From contig CM043952.1 in assembly GCA_014529385.2 (NCBI GenBank), positions 54,454,119 to 54,518,118 of the forward strand: a DNA stretch of 64,000 bases, in the 5' to 3' direction. The notes beneath the pieces were generated by a model that searched no databases, had not been told where the DNA came from, and saw only the letters and a program-made list of their open reading frames with translations. Made by a program: the position numbers and the translations under genes. The stretch comes from Adiantum capillus-veneris. Lineage: Eukaryota > Streptophyta > Polypodiopsida > Polypodiales > Pteridaceae. Below, piece after piece: positions 40,904 through 55,204 of the stretch (position 1 is the first letter of the stretch; every line of letters starts with the position of its first letter).

Positions 40904-42860
40904 CCTAGAGAAGGCCTTTACTGAGGAGGAATGCTTATACACACTGAAGGCGTTAGGCAAAGAAAATCTCCAAGATGGGATAGTTTGACTATGGAGCTCT
41001 TCATAGAATTTTAGGAGAATTTAAAGTCCCCGATCATGCAAATGGCCAACCAGGCTCTGGTCTATGAAGCCCTTGACTCAGCATTAATAGGAGCATCATT
41101 AAACCCGTCCCAAAGCAAATGGGTTACTTCTAGTTGAAACACCAAAATTCCATAACCATGATGTCAGTGGCTTACAAAATTATAGCCAAGTCAATTGTCC
41201 TAAGAGCCTCTCCCATTCTGGATAAGGCTATCACTCCTCAACAACACGATTTCATCAAAGGAAGGTCACATCATGGTAGTAATGGTCAGAATAGAATATG
41301 CATCATTCACCAGGAAAGAGTGTATCTTTATCTAGCTCGATCTTGACAAAGCCTTTGACAGAACTACATGATCGTTCATTGAGGGTGTCATGAAAGCTTT
41401 GGGCTTGGGGCCACAAATGTGTCGGTTAGCTATCACCCTCAATGCTGGAAGCCAATCTGCGCTCTCATTTAATAACAAAATTGTGGGCACATTTGAAGTC
41501 AAAAGATCAAGCAAGCAAGGATGCCTGCTTGCCCCGCTGCTCTTTGCAATCGGCTCACATCCTCTAGCTATAATGCTTGAAGATAGTGTTGCGAGAGGGG
41601 AGATTCAAGGCCTACCCTTGCCTAACAATGATCGACTAATAGCGAAGATCTTTGCAGATGACTCCCTTCTCTTCTTCAAGGCCTACCCCCAGCTAGTTAG
41701 AAAGTGGAGACCTTGCAAATTTTCACCTTAGCCTCTAGGTTGAAATACAATATTGAAAAATCAAGATTGATCTCCTGGTCATAAAATGACTCTTTTGATC
41801 CATCTGTGTGGGCTAGAGAGATAGTTTCAAAAGGTAAGATTTTTTGACACGTTGGTGCTCCATTGGGGTCAAGGTAATGCACAAGAAAATATTCCAATGG
41901 ATCTTGGACAAGGTAAGGAGCAAGATGCAAAGATGGGAGTATGTGTTGCTCCCCTTCCTAAGCAAGGTGAAAGTGATCAATTCGTTTATGCTCCTATACA
42001 TAGCCTTCACTAGCCCAATTCTCAAGCTAGCTAAGTGCAATTGGAAAGAGTTCCTAAAGCCAGTGAAAATATTCCTATGGAGAAATAACACCAAAGATGT
42101 GGCATCTTGGTAGCGGGCTTGATGGAATTCTATCACAAGACTTGTGGAGCAAGGAGGCATAGGGATTATCAACCCTGCTATCCATGCAGAGGCCCAGTGT
42201 TCCAAATTTTTTATGGCATTCTCTGAGAAAGACCAAGCATGGGCTATTATGACAAGGTCCATGATTAAGAAGGCAAAGTTATTCGCTCAGTGTCTCCATT
42301 GGAGTGGCCTTGAGATGCACGACAAGTTGCTCTCCCCTAGGTGGTCTTTGGGGCAAGCAATGGCCAAAATCAAGCTAGGTAACAATTGCGAAGAACATCT
42401 AGTGCCCAAAATTGCCACTTAAGATGAATGCATTTCTATGGAAGGTCCTTTGGGGAGCCTTACCTACTAGGGTTAAGGTTCTAGCCAAAGGCATTGCCCT
42501 AGATAGATTCTCGCAATGTAGAACAGCCAGTGGGGACCTCCCTCAAGAAGTGCCCATTAATCTACAGCTTAGCAGGGAAGATTTGTAAATGGGATCAAAA
42601 GACATAGAAGTTCTTCAAAAAACAATCTCTATCTGGGTGGAAAGGTGTTCAACAGTCAAGCACAACTTATTGGCATAAAAATTATTAGATTCTGCTAATT
42701 CAAACACGTGGAAGAGGCCAAGAACTGCAGGGTCTTTGAGAATGCTCTTGAAACAACTAAGTTCTTAGAGACTTTACAAGAGAGCGGGGAAGCGATTGTA
42801 GCCATTGGGAAACAGATGAACTCTGATGAATGGAACGGGACGATTGGACCCATATGTATG
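40904..42860 (+). pseudogene. LINE-C: plant L1-type reverse transcriptase remnant
   Basis: Plus strand, many stops and frameshifts. In order: FTEEECLYTLKALGKE and WDSLTMELFIEF (region before the fingers), ITMMSVAYKIIAKSIVLRAS and ITPQQHDFIKGRS (fingers), LDKAFDRT (first Asp, near 41345), SKQGCLLAPLLFAIGSHPLA (41507-41570), KIFADDSLLFFKA (41645-41683; FADD box as in plant L1-like elements), then FLSKVKVINSFMLL, VEQGGIGIINPAIHAEA and, near 42437, FLWKVLWGALPTRVKVLAKG (start of the zinc-finger region). No endonuclease or ORF1 recognised upstream. Not related closely to LINE-A/B, whose box is YADD. Confidence 0.75.
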
Positions 42861-43041
42861 GGTAGTATTTAAGATTTTCTCCATGATTTTGTCAAGTTTC
42901 TCTCTAGGGTCCTTTACGGTGTCCCAAGGTGGCTCCATTGTCAGCCGATGTATCTATGGTTGCTGGGAGACGTCATGGCTCATCATGAGCATGACTAGAA
43001 TTTGTAATTTTTTGTTCATTTTAATATAATTCACTCACCAT

Positions 43042-43445
<404 letters not shown>

Positions 43446-43459
43446 AGGTATCAAAGTGC
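43446..43459 (+). other. Primer-binding site-like sequence
   Basis: AGGTATCAAAGTGC directly after the 5' LTR, close to the initiator-tRNA-Met complement used by many plant LTR elements (TGGTATCA-type). Confidence 0.5.
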
Positions 43460-43854
43460 AAGGCTCATTGACCTTGGGAGGAGATTTCATGTTGGCAAAG
43501 GAATTAAAGAAGGTGGCAGATAGATGTGGCTAGAAAAGAAGTCTCAAAGCTATTCTTTTTAAAATGCAAGGCAAGTAAGGCTCTCAAGACAGTATTTTCA
43601 ATAGCATTTTGAGATATTGTTTGAGAGGAAAGATAGGGAGCTTTTACGTCTTTGCCGGCGGGGTTTGAGATGTTGCTCACAAAGTTGAGAGGAGGTGACA
43701 TTTTGGATTGTGCTTCAAAACCTAAGGGGCAGCAATGGTGTTTTGAGATGCACCTTGTGAATGTCCCATAGCTTTAGATATGCTTTCCTGATTTGTGTTT
43801 TGAATTGCACAAGAGAGCATCCCATTTACCATCAATCTACTTGTTTTTAAGACG

Positions 43855-44447
43855 ATGATGCAAAGGCAACTTGGAGATACAATGCTCAAATGGGAGAACT
43901 TTGTTCAAGCTAGTGTTCCTACAAGGGTCTTTAGTGGCAAAGGTGAATCAATACCAACTTACGGCTATGGAAAATCAATCGGTCAACACCCAGTTACGTG
44001 CATATGCATGGATGAAGTTCTCAAGGAAGCCGATGATTTATTTGGCTTGAGATTGTGAAGGCAAAGGCAAACTCACAATCTCGCTAAAGGGTAGAGGCAA
44101 GGCAAGCTTGGCAAGGATGTCAAGGCAAGTGATTAACTAGCTGCCCTTATATCCACGAGGTCCAAGATCCATTGTTATAAATGCAAGAAGACACTTTGTT
44201 TGGCTCGGGAATGCAAATCCAAAGCAAAAGTAGAAACTCACAAGAGGACAAAGACAAAGGCAAGCTAGACAAAGGTAAAGATTTGATAGAGGAGAATGGC
44301 ACACGTGGTGGTAGCCATAGTGATCACGATGCCAAATTTCTAGTCATGTGGCCATTTCTACAAGTAGCGTCAGCTAGGGAGAGGCTTCTTAGTGGCAAAG
44401 AGGGGCAAAAGAAGCTCCCTACAAATGATTTGGACCCATGTGTTTGA
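43855..44447 (+). pseudogene. Gag-like remnant of the compact element
   Basis: Frames 43855-44058 (FSGKGESIPTYGYGKSIG) and 44181-44447 flank a zinc-knuckle-like CYKCKKTLCLARECKSK at 44173-44214. The spacing is C-x2-C-x4-(C for H)-x4-C, so the His is lost. Lys/Asp-rich sequence follows. Interpreted as the end of a copia-type gag; several stops. Confidence 0.45.
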
Positions 44448-44832
44448 GTTAAAGTTATCAATGTTTGAACCCATGGTTCGGAGTGCAAGGCACATTCATC
44501 TGGCAAGGAACCAACATGACATATAAAAACACTATGGATGAGTGCACCATTGCATTGTTATTGGCCAAATTATGGACAACGTGTGTTTCAAAGTTCATTG
44601 TCTAGGAATGTTTAGACGTGATGTGTTCATAGTTCCAAAATGGGGACTCTTAAATGTAGTGTGGTCTACAGTTCAATTTTCTATGCGGCAAATGGTTCTC
44701 AAGATGGCATGCTTCTTAAATAAAACATTGGCGGTAGCATAACTGGTAGTAGACATACTATTGAGGTGTCCATGGTAGCTTCTTCATCGACTTGGTCTTC
44801 CTACATGTGTCCACCTTGAGCTGCAAAGAGGG

Positions 44833-45029
44833 TGTTAACTTTATAGCATCTCAAGTGACTGGCCCAGTGTGATCCCGATTTTGACTTTACGTATTTATTT
44901 TACTTATTTGTCAAAGTCTTCGATAGGGCAAATTATTGAGGGGGGTACTTAAGGGCCCCCAAGCTACTATATAAGCAACACCTTTCCCCCATTGTAAATC
45001 ACCAATTCATTGCCTAGTTGGTTGGTTCA

Positions 45030-45128
<99 letters not shown>

Positions 45129-45188
45129 TATTCTCCCTCTCGTGTATTCTCCCCATTGCTCTATGCTTCCGCATCATCGACTTTGACA
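44833..45188 (+). repeat. 3' LTR of the compact element
   Basis: Starts TGTTAACTTTATAGCATC, has TATATAAG at 44968-44975, a CT tract of about 90 bases (45034-45125), a short duplicate CTCGTGTATTCTCC and ends CATCGACTTTGACA. Confidence 0.8.
44968..44975 (+). promoter_or_regulatory. TATA-like box in the LTR
   Basis: TATATAAG about 65 bases before the CT tract, the same spacing as TATAAATAG to CT in the copia LTR. Confidence 0.4.
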
Positions 45189-46032
45189 GATCACTCAATG
45201 TAGATAAAATGTTACCAAAAGGAATTTTCTGTGTAGCATGAGATGCCCACAAATTGAAAGGATTATAGCTATAGTGAAAGTTTTAAGCTCACATTCATGA
45301 TGTAATTAGTGAGTTAATCACAAGACATTAAAGAGAGATTAACGCTAATAGAAGTAGCAAAACATGGATATGATAAATGGTAAACTAATGACAAAACATT
45401 CTTTAAAAAGAATCTCAAAATGATGTGGTACAAAGAGTATGGATAGGGTTTCTCTTATAGGAGTAGAGAGAGCATTTTCATGTGACACACACAATGATGT
45501 CAATGTAATTCTAGGTGTTATCTAGTGTACGATCATTTAGGGTAGAGGGGGCTTCCATAGGTGGACTAGTTGGTGGTGCACAATATGGCACACACCCCAA
45601 CAACCCTCCCCTACCTTCACACCATACAAATGTCAAATGTCCTCCCCAAAAAAAATTCAACTAGGTGTATGGTCAAAGTGCTTATCCCTAGAGAATTTTA
45701 CAATAGGATATAGGCCAAACAAATCATCTCCCTTATGGAGTAGTATTCAACTAGGTGGTAGGTTACAAAATCAAAAATGGGTGCGGGGTGCATGCAAATA
45801 AGTGCCTCCGATGTCAGAGTGCCAAATGTAGATGACGCTTACTGCAAAACTGCAAACATTTTATCGTTGATTTTATGGTCAATACAGACTTCAAACTGCT
45901 CATTGTTGTCAATGTTGTTATAGTTAATATTTGTCTTTTATCTTGGTTGATTACTCTACTCAAAGTCTACCATCAAATGATCGTGGATGTTGCGGCGGCA
46001 TAGCATACAAAAAATGCCAAAAAATTCTTCAT

Positions 46033-46174
46033 GACTTCATAATCTCTTGGTTCATCTTGAGCAGCAAAAATAGAGGTACTACCTCTTTGGTACTACCTCT
46101 TTGGACTTCATAATCTCTTGGTTCATCTTGAGCAGCAAAAATAGAGGTACTACCTCTTTGGTAGTGTCTACTCA
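46033..46174 (+). repeat. 71-bp tandem duplication
   Basis: GACTTCATAATCTCTTGGTTCATC begins at 46033 and 46104 and both copies continue to ATAGAGGTACTACCTCTTTGGTA. A shorter TACTACCTCTTTGG duplicate lies within. Confidence 0.9.
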
Positions 46175-47205
46175 AGAACACAAAGTTGAAAGGATGCAAA
46201 AGGTTAATGCATAAGCTAATTAAGCCTTTACGTGAAATGCTCCCCTTAAGCTGAGCTCTAATCATGCAGAAAGTTTTGATTAAGGTTAAAAAACCTTAAT
46301 AGCATACAAACCACAATTTCTTGCAAAAATGGCGATTGATGTGAGAACTTGTAGGGTTTGATTCTCCTTGTGCACTTTTTAAACTTTGATCAGACTTTTT
46401 AGGTCTCTTGGCCAAGCTAGGGTGCATCTTTGTGCACGAGCTTGCACATCAATTCCTCTTGAGGCCCTCAATTTTTGGCTATGAGTATAGAGTTGTACAA
46501 TTTTGAGGAAACCATGCTTGTGGAGCCGAAATTGATGGAATTAGAATGGTAAGAGGTTGCTTTTTGATGTAAGGAATAAGTCCTCAGTTGATTGCAAAGA
46601 TAGATTTGGTCTATACTATGCATGAAAGGAGTTGCAACAAGCTATGGCTATAGTGACCAAGACAGGGAACTAATTGAGGTAGGGTCCATTTTGAATAGAG
46701 ACAAGGCTAGTTTGGAAAATCATTGGCACGCACAAGAACGCCCTAAGGTGAGCTTCAAGGGCTCTATTCATTCCTTGAGAAGAAGAGGGAGTAGCATCAC
46801 ATAGGAGCTTTCCAAGCTAGAGGTGTAGGAGAGGTTGGTGGAGAGAATTTCTTCTATAACTTAGGATTCAGATTTAGTTGGATCTTTGACCACCTTATTC
46901 TTCCAAATTTGTGCAAGATGTGATGCTTCCCTTTGCTAATCTTAGTGAGCCTCCAAGTGGTCGCTTCTTCCGAGCTTAATCTCCTCCTTGATTAAGTCTC
47001 CAAGATAAAGGTGCTAACAATCCCCTAAATAGCAGGGCTCAATAAATGCAATCCTAAATAGGATTATTCAATTCCCTAATGGAACTAATGCTAGGTTGAA
47101 GACAACGTCAACCTATCCAAGTTATGATACCAACAGGAAGGAGTCTAGCTATGGCAAAAGTTCTAGGCTCCCATACATGATGTAGTTAGTGAGTCAATCA
47201 CAAAA

Positions 47206-47210
<5 letters not shown>

Positions 47211-47241
<31 letters not shown>
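47211..47241 (+). repeat. (GA)n in the truncated LTR copy
   Basis: GAGA expansion inside the 47137-47305 repeat, absent from the partner copy at 45258-45415, which has only AAAGAGAGATTA there. Confidence 0.8.
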
Positions 47242-47245
<4 letters not shown>

Positions 47246-47319
47246 CCACTAATAGAAGTAACAAAACATAGATATGATAAATCATAAACTAGTGACAAAA
47301 TGTGCTTACAAACAAATAT

Positions 47320-50300
47320 AATAATCCTAATTCTCACCCTTTCTAATTTTGACCAAGTGATTGGCCATTTTAGACAAAATTCTCACATTAGGGTGATTTA
47401 TGACCTTGTTGAAAGTGTTGAGATTACTACAAAACTTCAGCATTCTATGTTTCTTAAACTTTTTGATCCCATTCAAACTTCTATTAGAATTAGGCCCTAC
47501 TTTTATAGGCGGCCAAATAACCACCTATTAGATACACAACTCTGTAACCCTTGTAACACTCTTTTTGTGATTTACCCTTGTTTCACGGGTTATCACACGC
47601 TATTTCCCTTGTTTTGAAATGCATCAATGAGGAAACTGCTTCTTGGAAGATTTCATTATCTATTGCCTCTAGTTTGTATGGTTAATGGCTTCAAGATCTT
47701 ACATTGAATGATTGGGTCAAGTTGTTGTTTGTCTGCATTGAATAAAATCCATGTTGAAGGAAATAAGGTTCTCTCACATTACACGTCTCTCACCTCTTGG
47801 TCCTAGAGAAATCCCACAATAAGGAACTTGCCTCCTCCTCTTCTATAGGTTGGCTGATGCTATCAAATTTTCTTAAACAACTTTGTGGCCTTAGTCCCTC
47901 CTTTCTAGCCACTCTATTGCCCCTAGACTACCTACAAGTGCTAGCATTTTTTCTTGCAGTCCTATCATTCTAGAAGCTCTCAAAGAATTTCAAAAAATCT
48001 ATGTGCTATGAGTGAGGGCACACTTTTAAACCTTGTCCCAAAAGTTTCCAAATTGTTTCCTTTCTTACCATTCAAACAAATTGAAGTAGAAGTTATGGTA
48101 GTTGACCACAAGCTCTGGACATTACCCAATAAAGGCTTCTTCGCTCCTATCCAGTTGGAGACTTGGTTGTTCCTTACAATCTCCTAGCTACTTCACTTGA
48201 GGATTTTCATCTGAAAGGTTTCAAGGGGATAGAATTTCTAGAAAAAGTGGAACTGGCTAAAGCCCCTAGTATCATGAGTCTTTTAGTTATTGAAAATTGT
48301 TCTTCAACTATCATAGTGCATGGAAGAACCAACGGAGATGTGGTGTTTTCTAAAGCCATAATTATCAATATTCAAACTCTCTCTTTAATGTCTATAGGCC
48401 ATATATCAAGTGTGCTTTGTAACTTCTTGGATAGTAGGGCCCCTTGTGAGTCTAGCATCATGTGGTATCATGCCATCTAGTATGTTCTTAACCATCTGAA
48501 GCTTATCTTCTAGGACAAACCTACTGATTATCATTTTTCCCTATTCTGATCTTGGTTAGGTGGTCAAGATTGACAATTGGTACTCGCATAAATTATCTTC
48601 ATACAAGTTTGCAATATGATGTTAAAATTAGTCCATGAATTTGTCGGTACTTTCCTTGATTCATGCAGTACCTTTGTTGGGGTCAAGGCTATCCAAACTA
48701 TGATTATCCCTTGTTTGGAGGAAGAAACTAGCCCTTCCCTAAAGAGACCAAATTCTCTTACCTCTCTTAGTGTGTCCAACTCCATCCAACTCCAACTTTC
48801 TAAGGGGTAAAGCTAGGAGATTCACTAGAGGGAGAGGGAGAGGGAGAAGCCCTAGATCTTTGATGTTTGGCAAGTATTGATAAGTTACTCTGAGAGAAGA
48901 TTTTAGGCCGTTCTCTAAACCCTAGTAACCTACTTTTTGTGCACTACCTTTTTATCAATAAAATTTTTGATGTATACCAACCTAAACTTATTATTGCAAA
49001 AGTTTTTAGTGTTAAATTTTGAAAGCATTTTTTTTTTAATAATGTAGTATTTAGAAGAAATACTTGGATCCTATCAAAGGTATTTTTTGTCAAACAGATT
49101 TTATAATGAGTGACACTTGCCCTTTTTGCCTCTACAAAAATCATGATTAGGTTTGTAAAGATTTTGGGAGTCTTGGCCAACATTTATGCACCATGGATCT
49201 TATTTTCATTGAAGATTGCTTCATTAGATCCTTAAATTCTATACAAAACCATATACATGAGCAACCTCTAAATCCTAACTTAGCACTAACAACATTACTG
49301 AACTATTTTACAAACTTAGTTAGCCAACTCAAACTAGATGAAAATGTCAACCTTGACATAGTTCAGGATCTGTGATATTTTCACCAATAAGGTTGGAAAA
49401 TTTCCCCATTTTTTGCTCTACCATGAAACAAATTGGGTTACACCACAAACCATGCTTGAGAAACAAGAATGGACGGACATATACTACATCTCTGTTGGTA
49501 TTGATAAAGCCCCTAACAGTGCTTCATTTCTTTGTCAACAACTAGTATGGACCCTAGCTAAGGAGAGACTCAAGAGGTTCTGAGTTTGGACATCTTAATT
49601 TTTGAATCCCCAACATTACTACACTACTAATTGAAGAACTTACATCCTTTGGATGCTCCATCTCGATCACTAAGATACCACTTAACTTCCAAATTTATGA
49701 GTCACAAGCATAATTTTTGCTGAATATCCTAATTTCATCTTTTTAGCAATCACAAAAGATATTAATACATGTCTTAACTAAGCTTATCCTAAGAGACTTT
49801 CTTCAAATCTTGGAAGAAAAACAAGTAATGATCAAAATATTCCTCAATGTATCTATAAAACAACATTTGGCTTATTAAAAATGCCTCTAAGGTCTTCATC
49901 AACATCCCATAACGGATTTACTCCTTGTTTTTTCTAGCATAACTCGATGCTATGAAAATATCCCATTAAGTGGAGGCTTAATGGGATTACAATCATGCCT
50001 TTCCAACCAGAATGACCTACCTCAATCTAGAAATTATCATAAACACCCCTCTAATAGGTGCATTCGATATTAGATTTTGCCAAAAAGGGGATAAGTTTGA
50101 AGTAACCCAATGGAGGTAACCCCAATAGAGTTTGCAAAACGAAAAACAACAGGCCATTTATAATTCTCTCAAACCATGTTTAAGTATACTATGCCTGATT
50201 ATGTATTCCTTGACTATGGCTTTTAATGCTTTTTTGAGAAAATCAATAAACTTTGAAACAAGATATGTTGTAATGGCTTTTGAAGATAGAATGTAACAGA

Positions 50301-51785
50301 CTCTATTTTCCATGCACTCATGATCAAGTGCTAGCCTAAAATCATGATTAATAATGATATAGTCATCACTTTGATGAGGTAGTAGGCCCCTTCTCTCGGG
50401 GTTTTACTACCTCAAGAAATTTTAGCGTGCCTATCATAGTGTGGGTGGACCCTATCTCATAGGGCGTGCTCACTAGTTCCTCAGAACATACATAGGATAT
50501 TGTGTGCACCTATCACTTCTAAATCCCAACATGACAATAGGGTCCTACTAGGGAAACATTACATGGGAGGAAGGGGCCCTTGTAAAGGACGCCTAAATCA
50601 AGTTCAGTAACATATTGGGAAATTAACACGTCATTTTTTCTCTTCTTCATGCTAAGATATCGCCCCCCCCTCAATCAAAGTAGATGTGTGGGCCACCTCT
50701 GATCGTGGTGATGATGAAGAACTTTCTGGCTTGCCATATAAAAATGAGAGTTGATCCCCAATTGAAGCTCACTTTGTTCTTTTTTGCGTTGTATTTCTCT
50801 GTGTGTGTTTAATGCCATTGCATAAGGAGTGATTACTATCAACATGACTAAGAACAAGAGAAAGAAAGTAGAGGAGGAACCAACTCCATCACGGGTTCTT
50901 GCAACTCCTCTCAACATAAAAAATAACTTTGAACACACAAGATTTCTACTTTATGTACATCAATCTTGGATGCATATGGAGCCTAAACGTATGGATATTA
51001 TCCTAATTACATTCTCGATTACATCATGGATTTTCACTAGCATAGGTTAGTGCTCCATTTGTGTCACCATCATAGCATAGCAGTAGAGAGTCACACACAT
51101 GTATGTAATGCAATTTTTTTTTTGACCTCGTGACCCAACAAGGGAATGGAGGCTACCATGCAATGTGTATGGGAAGGAAGCTACACACATATATGGTTCT
51201 CATAACCAAGCTCAATTTAATTTACCAAAACACACAAGCTAGCATGTCTACGTATGCATATATTAAGTCGTAAGCTACAACCACACAACTTCTTCAAAAA
51301 AGCATGCATAACACTCACCAAATTAAGCATAGAATGCACACAGATGCACGTTCACATCCTCGGGAGAGTGGAGCATTACCTTACGGAGAGCGAACATTTT
51401 CAAGCAATGAACAAACCGATAGCCTACTTCAAAACATAGAGCCAAGGGAGGGAGAAGAAGATAAATTTTAATGTTGTAGGATCTATCCCAAGAGACCTCA
51501 AAGATCTATTCAACAAGCTCAAGGGATTCTCTATTAAGAACCCCTCTATATGGTGTGCATTCATAGAAGTACTTAAAACCCCCCCAGTTAAGATGTTAAC
51601 ATAAATAGATTGAGCCCTCTTTTTGGATGAAATAATTAGTTTTTTCCAAAATGGATTAAAAAAAACCATTTTGATGATGTAGCTTTGATAAAGTGTTTAA
51701 GATTTCAAAAATTAGAAGACCCCTCCTATTAAAATCATGTGAAATATTGACATGATTATATAGTGGGCCCCTGAGTCGAGAAGGC
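47320..51785. other. Mostly unreadable stretch; possible LINE ORF1 trace
   Basis: At 47954-48840 on the plus strand a broken frame reads FKKSMCYE then, after a TGA, GHTFKPCPKSF, which could be a decayed CCHC knuckle of a plant LINE ORF1 or gag; SLEDFHLKGFKGIEFLEKVE and AIIINIQTLSLMSIGHISSV follow without family match. At 49380-49580 TPQTMLEKQEWTDIYYISVG is readable. I cannot assign either. 50050-51780 shows nothing. Confidence 0.3.
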
Positions 51786-51789
51786 TTGA

Positions 51790-51922
<133 letters not shown>

Positions 51923-51929
51923 TGAATGA

Positions 51930-53465
51930 TACCAATTAGATAATTGGATCAGATTGATCACTACATGCTTGGAAGGTAGAGCTACACTTCAAAAGAGAGA
52001 GGGAATTGTAAACCATGCAAACTATATTGTCTTGAATCTCAAACCATACCTGATTTCAACTATGACTTGTGATGGAAAATGTCCCCTCCACCTCCTCCCA
52101 GCACTACTTCTAGCCATCCAATTAAGTAGAGGAAATGTTAACTTGCTCTATTTCTTCAATCAAGCAAGGACTTTCCACCATTTGGTGTGTAGTAATTTGC
52201 CTCGGGCTGCTTGGTCAGCACTAGTGCTCCAAATAAACTTGGTAAAAATACTCTTCTTATTAAAAACTTGGAAAACCAATATCACATGGAAAATTTCATA
52301 GGTAGATTGACTATATTGGTTGGTACTCACTTATAAGACATTACATTTTTAGCTATCACGGCACATCCACGTCATCCATGGCATCACATGGTGAAAAACA
52401 TACTATACTGTCTCCCCCCTAACTATGGCTTGACATATAGTTCTTCTAAGTTCTCTATAGTCATTTGCGGTAGTGCAAATGGCCAAAGGAAATTTTAAGT
52501 TGATGTTACGTAATCCTAACTTGGCTTGGACCCATGCAAAGCCAACAATCCCTTCTCACTTGTGGCATCCCTGAGTGTCTCATAAAGAAGCCATAAATAC
52601 TTGAACTAAGCAGTACCTCTTCACAATGTTGCAATAACTAGGAGATAGACACTTGCATGCAGCCATCCGCACTAGCGCAGATGGCTATATGCAAGTGAAG
52701 AAATCCAAGGAAAGATATTTCTTAAAGGTTTTGTGGTTAGATTGAGATCATTAAGCTTGCTTAAAAACTTTGTTACAGGATAAGCTAGCATAGGTGATCA
52801 AGGATCATTCGTTGTACCTACCAAGAGATAGTGATGTGAGAGTGCAGGATTAAGCTTTCAGTGCTTCAAGTGTGTAAATCTTAGCGATAGTAAAGGGAAA
52901 AAAAATCGACTACAAGTAGTGCATGAACTGATTGAGCTAGCTCTAGTAGTTGCAAGACCGGTTGTAGGATGACCGCTAATTCATGGTAGTAGTAACAAAG
53001 ACTCTATATAGGGACATTGGAAACAAGCTAAGTCCCATGAGGTTGTTTTGCAAGAAGCATTGAGGGGCTAGGATGTGGTGTTGGAAGACTACACCATCAT
53101 TCAAGGGCTGATTTTGATGGATGGCATGTTGTACATGAGACCTGCACCATAGGTGATTGCTACTTCCTATTCTTTGTATGAAGGCAATATTTCTATTGTT
53201 TATGTTCACATTGAGCTAGTCTTTAAGAAAAATCATTTTCTCAACCTTGCATAATTCCTTTTTATGATTTTCTCTAAAGGAACATTAAAAAAATTAAGCT
53301 ACATTAATTCTCTCTAAATCTAGGTGGGATTTTTCCTTTTTCCTCTTGCTCCAAACCATCGTTTTTCAATCTTACAATGGCATGATTGTTTGTAAGCTAA
53401 GATAGACTTTTTCCTAACACTTCTCTATTATATTGTCAATATATAAATACATACATACATACATA

Positions 53466-53530
<65 letters not shown>

Positions 53531-54050
53531 ACCGAATCATGTGAATATCTAGGCATCATGTACAACTAATCATGTACACTTGACTCTTCTACAATCCAAA
53601 TACACTTGGCAACTATTCTCAAAAAATCGGGGTTTAGTGTGTTTTAAGTGGCTATGATTAATCTTGCCTTTGAAGACGTCTTGTAAAATTTTACTAAGTT
53701 CCAATGTGAAAACGGGCAAAATTTCCCTTTTTTCTTTGGGTAGAAAGTATACTTTTGGCAAGCGTTGCACTTGGCTACTCTCATATAATTCCTACTCCTT
53801 GCAAACCTTGGCATCATTTCTACATATTCACACATTCTATCAAAACAAAATGGTGAGTAGTAGTACAAAGTGTAAAATATAATGCATACTTGAAGGGGGT
53901 CAGGGAAGTGGGTCTAGACATTAACAATATTACATAGTCATGACTTGGCAGAGAGATTCCTAGATTGACCATCATCTCCTAGTGCCATAAAGAAATTAGT
54001 CGAGTTCACCTCCTCATCATCGACGCACAACATTGGAATTAGGAGTCCTA
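51930..54050. other. Non-coding stretch
   Basis: No gene recognised. (AT)n followed by (AG)n lies at 53465-53528, preceded by an ACAT run. The open frames 51954-52301 and 53570-53882 have no family features. Confidence 0.5.
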
Positions 54051-54055
54051 ACATT

Positions 54056-54353
54056 AAGAGATGATATATTTGTGAGAAAAAGTAAAGAAGGAAAGGCCAT
54101 TTTTTGTTGATGTAGAGGTTGTGTTGTTATGATCAAAACATTAATGAAAAATGTGAGATCAACGTATGATAGCTGGTGATGGGAGTGAGCTCTGGTCAAA
54201 GAGTAATTTTGCAAAGGAAATTGAAGCCCCATGAGATGACTTTTTGAGCATGTACGCCTTACAAACACCTCTATTCAATGTCCCTATAAGTGCACTTTTG
54301 GTTGACTCTTAAGCATCACACTATTTTGACAAAGATATGAGTTGTTTCAAGCA
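54056..54353 (+). repeat. Duplicated segment, copy 1
   Basis: Nearly the same as 55933-56276 over about 300 bases (GAGATGATATATTTGTGAGAA to GACAAAGATATGAGTTGTTTCAA). Copy 2 has an extra 26-30 bases after GAGGTTGTGTTG and a few small insertions. Function unknown; could be pieces of LTRs from one family. Confidence 0.85.
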
Positions 54354-54844
54354 GGAGGAGTTACACTCGTGTGTAGGCTACCCTGGTTTATAGTCAATTG
54401 AAACCATCGAAAGTTGATGTTTAGTGAAATTGCACCTTTGCAATTAGCATGTACCCTTAGCAAAACATGATTTTTGGTTGCTAAAGAGCACCAAATCACT
54501 TTTTTCATAATATTTTGTTGGTATGGTATCTTTCAGGCCAAACCCTAAATATACAAATTTTGCTCGGTGAGAATGGTAGCAAAACAAATTCTTCTTTGTT
54601 ACATTGTCTAATAAGTATATACTCTAGGTTGTTAATCACCATGTTCACTCTTTAAAAAAATTATAATTATTTCCAAATAATCCTTTGTGCTTGAAGTGTG
54701 CTTTCATCCTTTCTACCAGCCTTCACTACCTATTTTGCCACCATGAGATGCTTAGCCAAATGTTACTCGGGTTTGCATAAGCTCAAAAAAGCTCCTTCAA
54801 AGTGTGGATTTCCTCAGGAGAGTGTGAACATGCATGTGCACATG

Positions 54845-54848
<4 letters not shown>

Positions 54849-54885
<37 letters not shown>

Positions 54886-54916
54886 ACGGTAGAGAGATCA
54901 TCTCTCCCAATGCACA

Positions 54917-55012
<96 letters not shown>
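54849..55012 (+). repeat. (CA)n - (CT)n - (CA)n compound microsatellite
   Basis: CA repeats 54849-54880, a short unique spacer, CT repeats 54920-54978 and CA repeats 54979-55010. His-Thr, Ser-Leu and Arg-Glu frames over it are not genes. Confidence 0.95.
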
Positions 55013-55014
<2 letters not shown>

Positions 55015-55204
55015 TACGCACGTTTACTACAAAGCAAAAAGAAATAAACAATAGATTGAATGTAATGACCATCCTAGAGCTACCATGGTGGAAGCTCTAA
55101 AAGAGAAAGGTCATTGCAAAGGAGCACCACTTTCGTATGCTTGGGGAAAAGTAAAAGAGCATGATGCTTTCATACTGTTTGCTCCACCCACAACTTTATT
55201 TCCA

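Larger units (their letters stand above)
45258..47305 (-). mobile_element. Small LTR-like element on the minus strand
   Basis: Segments 45258-45415 and 47137-47305 are direct repeats (both with AGCTAT, CATGATGTA(A/G)TTAGTGAGT, CTAATAGAAGTA.CAAAACAT.GATATGATAAAT). Next to the second, 47121-47132 is the complement of TGGTATCATAAC, a primer-binding-like site on the minus strand. Next to the first, 45602 starts TGTTGGGGTGTG (minus) after the purine tract GTAGGGGAGGGT (45603-45614). Thus the 3' LTR would be about 45258-45602; the 5' LTR is truncated. The interior has no recognised protein. Confidence 0.5.

Noticed and set aside
51954-52301. 115-codon plus-strand frame
   Set aside because: Resembles no family; composition is that of the surrounding AT-rich DNA.
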